From positions 18,954 to 82,953 of the IMG/VR virus record IMGVR_UViG_3300018080_000154: a stretch of 64,000 nucleotides of DNA. The stretch is one strand, 5' to 3'. Positions 61,423 through 64,000 of the stretch are shown piece after piece. The stretch comes from a virus. Positions within the stretch are counted from its first letter, which is position 1. The number at the start of each line of letters is the position of its first letter. A program made the position numbers and the translations under genes. A model generated the notes under the pieces. It was not told the DNA's origin and ran no database searches. It worked only from the letters and a program-made list of their open reading frames with translations.

Positions 61423-61836
61423 TTACCATCCGTTTGGTGAATTTTCTTCGCTTGTATCTGCACTACAATCGTTGTAACCTTCTTCCGTTTCATATTTCTC
61501 TGCACACTCATCTGAACAGCATCTGCCCATGTATCCATTTGCTACAAATATTTGTTTTTCACAAATGATACATCTCTTTTTAGGCTGACCAAAATCAAAT
61601 CTGTCAATTCCATATCTTGAAACCTTACCAACATCATTTTTTATTCTAACAATACCTTTCATGGGAATGTTTTCAACCTCGTATGATTTTCCTACTGTGA
61701 TATTTGTTGCACCGTCGTTACACATACACACAATACCGTACATCACACCTTTACAATCAACACAAACGTGACCATCTCGAAAACAGTATCTACCTTCTCC
61801 GTTTTCAAATTTTTTGTTACATGCTAAACATTTCAT
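61423..61836 (-). CDS. Protein with two zinc-binding segments
   Basis: 137 residues. CLACNKKFENGEGRYCF ... VCVDCKG forms one Cys cluster; CIICEKQIF ... CCSDEC the second. Between them a small strand-rich SH3/KOW-like part (VGKSYEVENIPMKGIVRIKN). Probable nucleic-acid or protein-binding role. Confidence 0.6.
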   Translation of the reverse strand: MKCLACNKKFENGEGRYCFRDGHVCVDCKGVMYGIVCMCNDGATNITVGKSYEVENIPMKGIVRIKNDVGKVSRYGIDRFDFGQPKKRCIICEKQIFVANGYMGRCCSDECAEKYETEEGYNDCSADTSEENSPNGW

Positions 61837-61838
61837 TT

Positions 61839-62045
61839 TTAGTCCTCCTCACTGTCATCGATGTAATCCATAGATACACAAATTAAATTATCGTAATCAC
61901 CGCTCATTGCCTTCTTCTTGTATTCGTCTATTACAGCCTTAGAATTACCAGCACGTTGTAATCCTCTTATCACCGCACCCATAATTGCAAATGCATTGCC
62001 ATCGATACCAACCAAAGACATCTTTGCTTTTTTAAGTTCTTTCAT
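61839..62045 (-). CDS. Conserved small phage protein (SLVGIDGNAFAIMG family)
   Basis: 68 residues from ATG 62045 (AAGGAGA). KMSLVGIDGNAFAIMGAVIRGLQRAG then EAMSGDYD-like KKKAMSGDYDNLICV is a recurrent small phage/bacterial family of unknown function. Its first 22 coding bases after the start are repeated at 62627-62648. Confidence 0.65.
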   Translation of the reverse strand: MKELKKAKMSLVGIDGNAFAIMGAVIRGLQRAGNSKAVIDEYKKKAMSGDYDNLICVSMDYIDDSEED

Positions 62046-62181
62046 TTTTTCTCCTTTGTTTTCTATATTCACGTAAACCTTCAACATCGTCTACAAATAA
62101 TAATTCATCTTCAGTCCACGTCTCTTCTCCACCGTATGGTCCCGGTCCTTCCAACGTGACGACTGAATAAAAAATATTCAT
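62032..62181 (-). CDS. Small protein, unknown
   Basis: 49 residues; ATG 62181 with GAGGTG. Sequence has GPGPYGGEETWTEDELLFVDD and a basic C-terminus (YRKQRRKNERT) overlapping the next start. Not recognised. Confidence 0.55.
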   Translation of the reverse strand: MNIFYSVVTLEGPGPYGGEETWTEDELLFVDDVEGLREYRKQRRKNERT

Positions 62182-62196
62182 ATACACCTCGTTCTA

Positions 62197-62409
62197 TTAT
62201 TCGTCTTTGTTTTCAAACCTAACAGCCTGGGAACGATTTTTTGTGTAGCCTATGGTATGGTCAAGACAATCATCGCAAATAGTTTCGTATTTATCGTCCT
62301 TAATCCTTGAGAATCTTATAACGTGTTCGCTACCACACTTCCTACAGGGTCTACTATCCTCGCCAGTTATTCCGTATTTTTTGTGTAGTTTGTCCAAAAG
62401 ATTTTTCAT
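62197..62409 (-). CDS. Small zinc-ribbon protein (Lar-like)
   Basis: 70 residues. CRKCGSEH ... CDDC with a following SQAVRFEN resembles the Lar/restriction-alleviation zinc-ribbon layout (CPxCG ... EAIxxWN). Could modulate host restriction, but the match is short. Confidence 0.5.
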   Translation of the reverse strand: MKNLLDKLHKKYGITGEDSRPCRKCGSEHVIRFSRIKDDKYETICDDCLDHTIGYTKNRSQAVRFENKDE

Positions 62410-62421
62410 GTTAACTCCTAA

Positions 62422-62586
62422 TTAAATATAGCGATCTTCATAATGGTTAGTAGAACCAAGTCTTTCAACTTTACGAAAAATTAAAGCCTTTTTCTTACCT
62501 CTCCTTTTTGTTCTAAATGTTATTTTTTGTTTTTCCCCAAACTCTTTATTCCTGACGACGTCGCCTACTTCAAATTTGAATTTCAT
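62422..62586 (-). CDS. Small basic protein, unknown
   Basis: 54 residues from ATG 62586 (AAGGAGA). KFEVGDVVRNKEFGEKQ suggests a small SH3-like barrel. Overlaps the preceding stop (TAATG). Confidence 0.5.
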   Translation of the reverse strand: MKFKFEVGDVVRNKEFGEKQKITFRTKRRGKKKALIFRKVERLGSTNHYEDRYI

Positions 62587-62654
62587 TAGTATCTCCTTAA
62601 TAAAGTGGTGCGTGCCAATATTTTCCACATCTTTGCTTTTTTAAGTTCGCCCAT
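62586..62654 (-). CDS. 22-residue peptide, remnant of a duplicated gene start
   Basis: ATG 62654 behind GAAAGGAAA opens MGELKKAKMWKILARTTLLRRY. It shares a 22-bp exact repeat with the gene at 61839-62045 (MKELKKAKM). Probably a leftover of a partial duplication; it may be translated as it is coupled to the next gene. Confidence 0.4.
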   Translation of the reverse strand: MGELKKAKMWKILARTTLLRRY

Positions 62655-62664
62655 TGTTTTCCTT

Positions 62665-62850
62665 TCATTTATGAATTGTAATTAAACCTATACGTTCATC
62701 GTTTACGTCAAATAACTCTTGTTGAGTTATTGAACCATCGTCATGAATTTGAATTGCAATCTCTTCAAGTATTCTTGCAATCTCAAATACTTCTTTCTCG
62801 TCCTTGCACGACTCCTTATCATGCGTGTCCAAAATAATTGAAACAATCAT
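62665..62850 (-). CDS. Small acidic protein, unknown
   Basis: 61 residues with AAGGAGA before ATG. Strand-helix-strand (IVSIILDTHDKESCKDEKEV). Function unknown. Confidence 0.5.
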   Translation of the reverse strand: MIVSIILDTHDKESCKDEKEVFEIARILEEIAIQIHDDGSITQQELFDVNDERIGLITIHK

Positions 62851-62889
62851 TTTAACATCTCCTTAAATTGTTTTCTCTAAAATTAAAGC

Positions 62890-62905
62890 GGGCCATCCTT
62901 GGCCC
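62890..62905 (-). terminator. Probable intrinsic terminator or attenuator
   Basis: On the minus strand GGGCCA pairs with TGGCCC around AGGA, then GCTTTAATTTT. It lies in the 96-bp gap between two early genes. A second small hairpin (ACTGC/GCAGT near 62926-62940) precedes it in the transcript. Confidence 0.5.
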
Positions 62906-62946
62906 TTTAACTTCACACAGGAGACTGCATCATGCAGTTTTCCATT

Positions 62947-63195
62947 TTAAACACCACATGCAATATCGTCTGCTAATCTACCAATGGGATCTCGTATTCC
63001 CATCTCGTTCATCATGAATTCTTTTATCTCGGGATTGAAAGATAAAATACTGTCTGCAATTTCATAAGCCATCGAACCTTCGTCTATTTCTTCACCACCA
63101 CTTGCAGCCATATCCTGTCGACACTCGATAAAACCCTGATGTTGATCTTTTGCAAATTCATAGTACTCTTTTCTTGTTGTTACTTTGTATTCCAT
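62947..63195 (-). CDS. Small acidic protein, unknown
   Basis: 82 residues, helical, with EYKVTTRKEYYEFAKDQHQG and a C-terminal PIGRLADDIA. Followed by hairpins and a terminator. Unrecognised. Confidence 0.5.
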   Translation of the reverse strand: MEYKVTTRKEYYEFAKDQHQGFIECRQDMAASGGEEIDEGSMAYEIADSILSFNPEIKEFMMNEMGIRDPIGRLADDIACGV

Positions 63196-63206
63196 GTTTC
63201 ACCTCA

Positions 63207-63530
63207 TTATTTTGTTTTGTTGAAAAAACCAATTGACAATGTTGGATGATCTTGATGCTTCACATCATTATGTACTGTCACCGAATGTGTTTTGAATGCC
63301 CACATCTTATGAACCGTTGCATTAAGCATTGATGTAATCTCACCAGACTCGTTTACAATTTTCTCTGCAATTTGATGTAGTCTCTCTGTTTGCTTTGTAA
63401 ACATATCCTTTGAAAGCTTAACACCAGCCTTGCACGCTTTAAATCTTAATGTGATTCTATTGTCTTTGTTTTCAAAAACAACCAAACCAAAACCTTCAGC
63501 CATTTTTATCATTTTATTTTTGCTTAACAT
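63207..63530 (-). CDS. Small protein, unknown
   Basis: 107 residues from ATG 63530 (AGGAGAAGG). Mixed strand/helix; VFENKDNRITLRFKACKAG then helical middle. Function unknown. Confidence 0.5.
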   Translation of the reverse strand: MLSKNKMIKMAEGFGLVVFENKDNRITLRFKACKAGVKLSKDMFTKQTERLHQIAEKIVNESGEITSMLNATVHKMWAFKTHSVTVHNDVKHQDHPTLSIGFFNKTK

Positions 63531-63538
63531 ACCTTCTC

Positions 63539-63973
63539 CTATCGATAACATAGTTTCATTAATTGAATGACGGATGCAATCTTATCCTCGTCACGTATTG
63601 TTATCTTACCGTCATTGTCTACCCATACGTTAACCCTATTTTCTTCCCGTACTCTTAACATGCTATTTGCAGGTACACGTATGAATATCTTAAAACCAGG
63701 TGAACATGGACACGTTGTACAACCACAATGTTTTGACCAAGAAAACTCAACTTCAAGATCATATTGTTCTGAAAATATTTTCCTTACGTTGTCTCTCATT
63801 TCCTCACCGTATGGATTTAATTTAGGTGTGACGTTTCGTCTGTTAACAATCACCTGATCAGAAAGTGCAGGTTTGCCTATTGTTTTATTTGCCTCGTCTG
63901 CAAAATGATCCGAACTTGAATAAAGTCCACCAATTCTTATTCGTGACATTTTCTTTGCGTTATTGTTTTTCAT
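63539..63973 (-). CDS. Small protein with Cys-rich loop, unknown
   Basis: 144 residues, AAGGAGAT site at 63973. The loop KHCGCTTCPCSPGF has four cysteines; the C-terminus is strand-rich (VNVWVDNDGKITIRDED). Similar cysteine loops bind zinc, but the family is unrecognised. Confidence 0.5.
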   Translation of the reverse strand: MKNNNAKKMSRIRIGGLYSSSDHFADEANKTIGKPALSDQVIVNRRNVTPKLNPYGEEMRDNVRKIFSEQYDLEVEFSWSKHCGCTTCPCSPGFKIFIRVPANSMLRVREENRVNVWVDNDGKITIRDEDKIASVIQLMKLCYR

Positions 63974-64000
63974 AATGTATCTCCTTGTGTGTGTGTGAAA

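Noticed and set aside
62907-62945. Ten-codon leader peptide before the 62890 terminator
   Set aside because: No ribosome site and no run of regulatory codons; attenuation cannot be argued.

Overview
This window is part of a large virulent tailed-phage genome of myovirus type. It has a tail sheath and tail tube, an HK97-style head module, a terminase and portal, and a large self-encoded replication and nucleotide-metabolism set. Every convincing gene lies on the minus strand, so transcription runs right to left. Genes abut or overlap by a few bases and most start behind an AAGGAG-type ribosome site. The genetic code is standard (TAA, TAG and TGA all end genes). The host cannot be named from the sequence, and both window ends cut the genome.

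Layout in the direction of transcription. 64.0-56.8 kb: small early-type genes, zinc-ribbon proteins and a MoxR AAA+ ATPase / VWA protein / partner trio. 56.8-55.0 kb: a conserved phage gene split into two pieces by a ~1.47 kb, AT-rich insert that carries tRNA-Leu(UAA), a Trp-rich protein, a small membrane protein and a truncated deaminase. 54.6-53.1 kb: a sigma factor and a zinc-ribbon/SKAK-repeat protein. 53.1-47.7 kb: a nucleotide cluster with an epimerase/dehydratase, a compact thymidylate-synthase-like protein, a dNMP-kinase-like protein, an FAD protein, an NTP-pyrophosphatase/HAD fusion, a UDG-like protein and a ThyX-like protein. 47.7-35 kb: replication and recombination, with family B DNA polymerase (intein in the YGD/TDS motif), an HD hydrolase, a gp32-like SSB, RecA, SbcD/SbcC (gp47/gp46), RuvC and a FEN-type exonuclease. 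35-26.5 kb: a tRNA-like element, dCMP deaminase, a secreted lytic transglycosylase, many small genes, MazG, HNH, and a small protein carrying a mini-intein at its extreme N-terminus. 26.5-25.24 kb: a compositionally odd stretch, extremely A-rich on the sense strand. 25.2-0 kb: the packaging and virion module (terminase small and large, portal, Mu F-like protein fused to a zinc metalloprotease, a 1145-residue fusion ending in an XkdF-like protease, scaffold, capsid, minor virion proteins, connector, tail completion, sheath, tube).

Functionally, the early and middle genes remodel nucleotide pools and replicate and repair DNA, the sigma factor probably redirects host RNA polymerase, and the left third builds the particle. 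The least ordinary elements are these: the LigD-phosphoesterase/AAA+/XkdF fusion; the Mu F/metalloprotease fusion; the split gene whose exact 7-bp flanking repeats would restore a full-length reading frame; the mini-intein with almost no N-extein; and the combination of ThyX-like, TS-like, kinase, flavoprotein and epimerase genes, which could be a thymidine-modification or nucleotide-sugar pathway.

Functional calls rest on reading motifs by eye; no database search was run. Gene starts were moved inward where a ribosome site clearly supports an internal codon.
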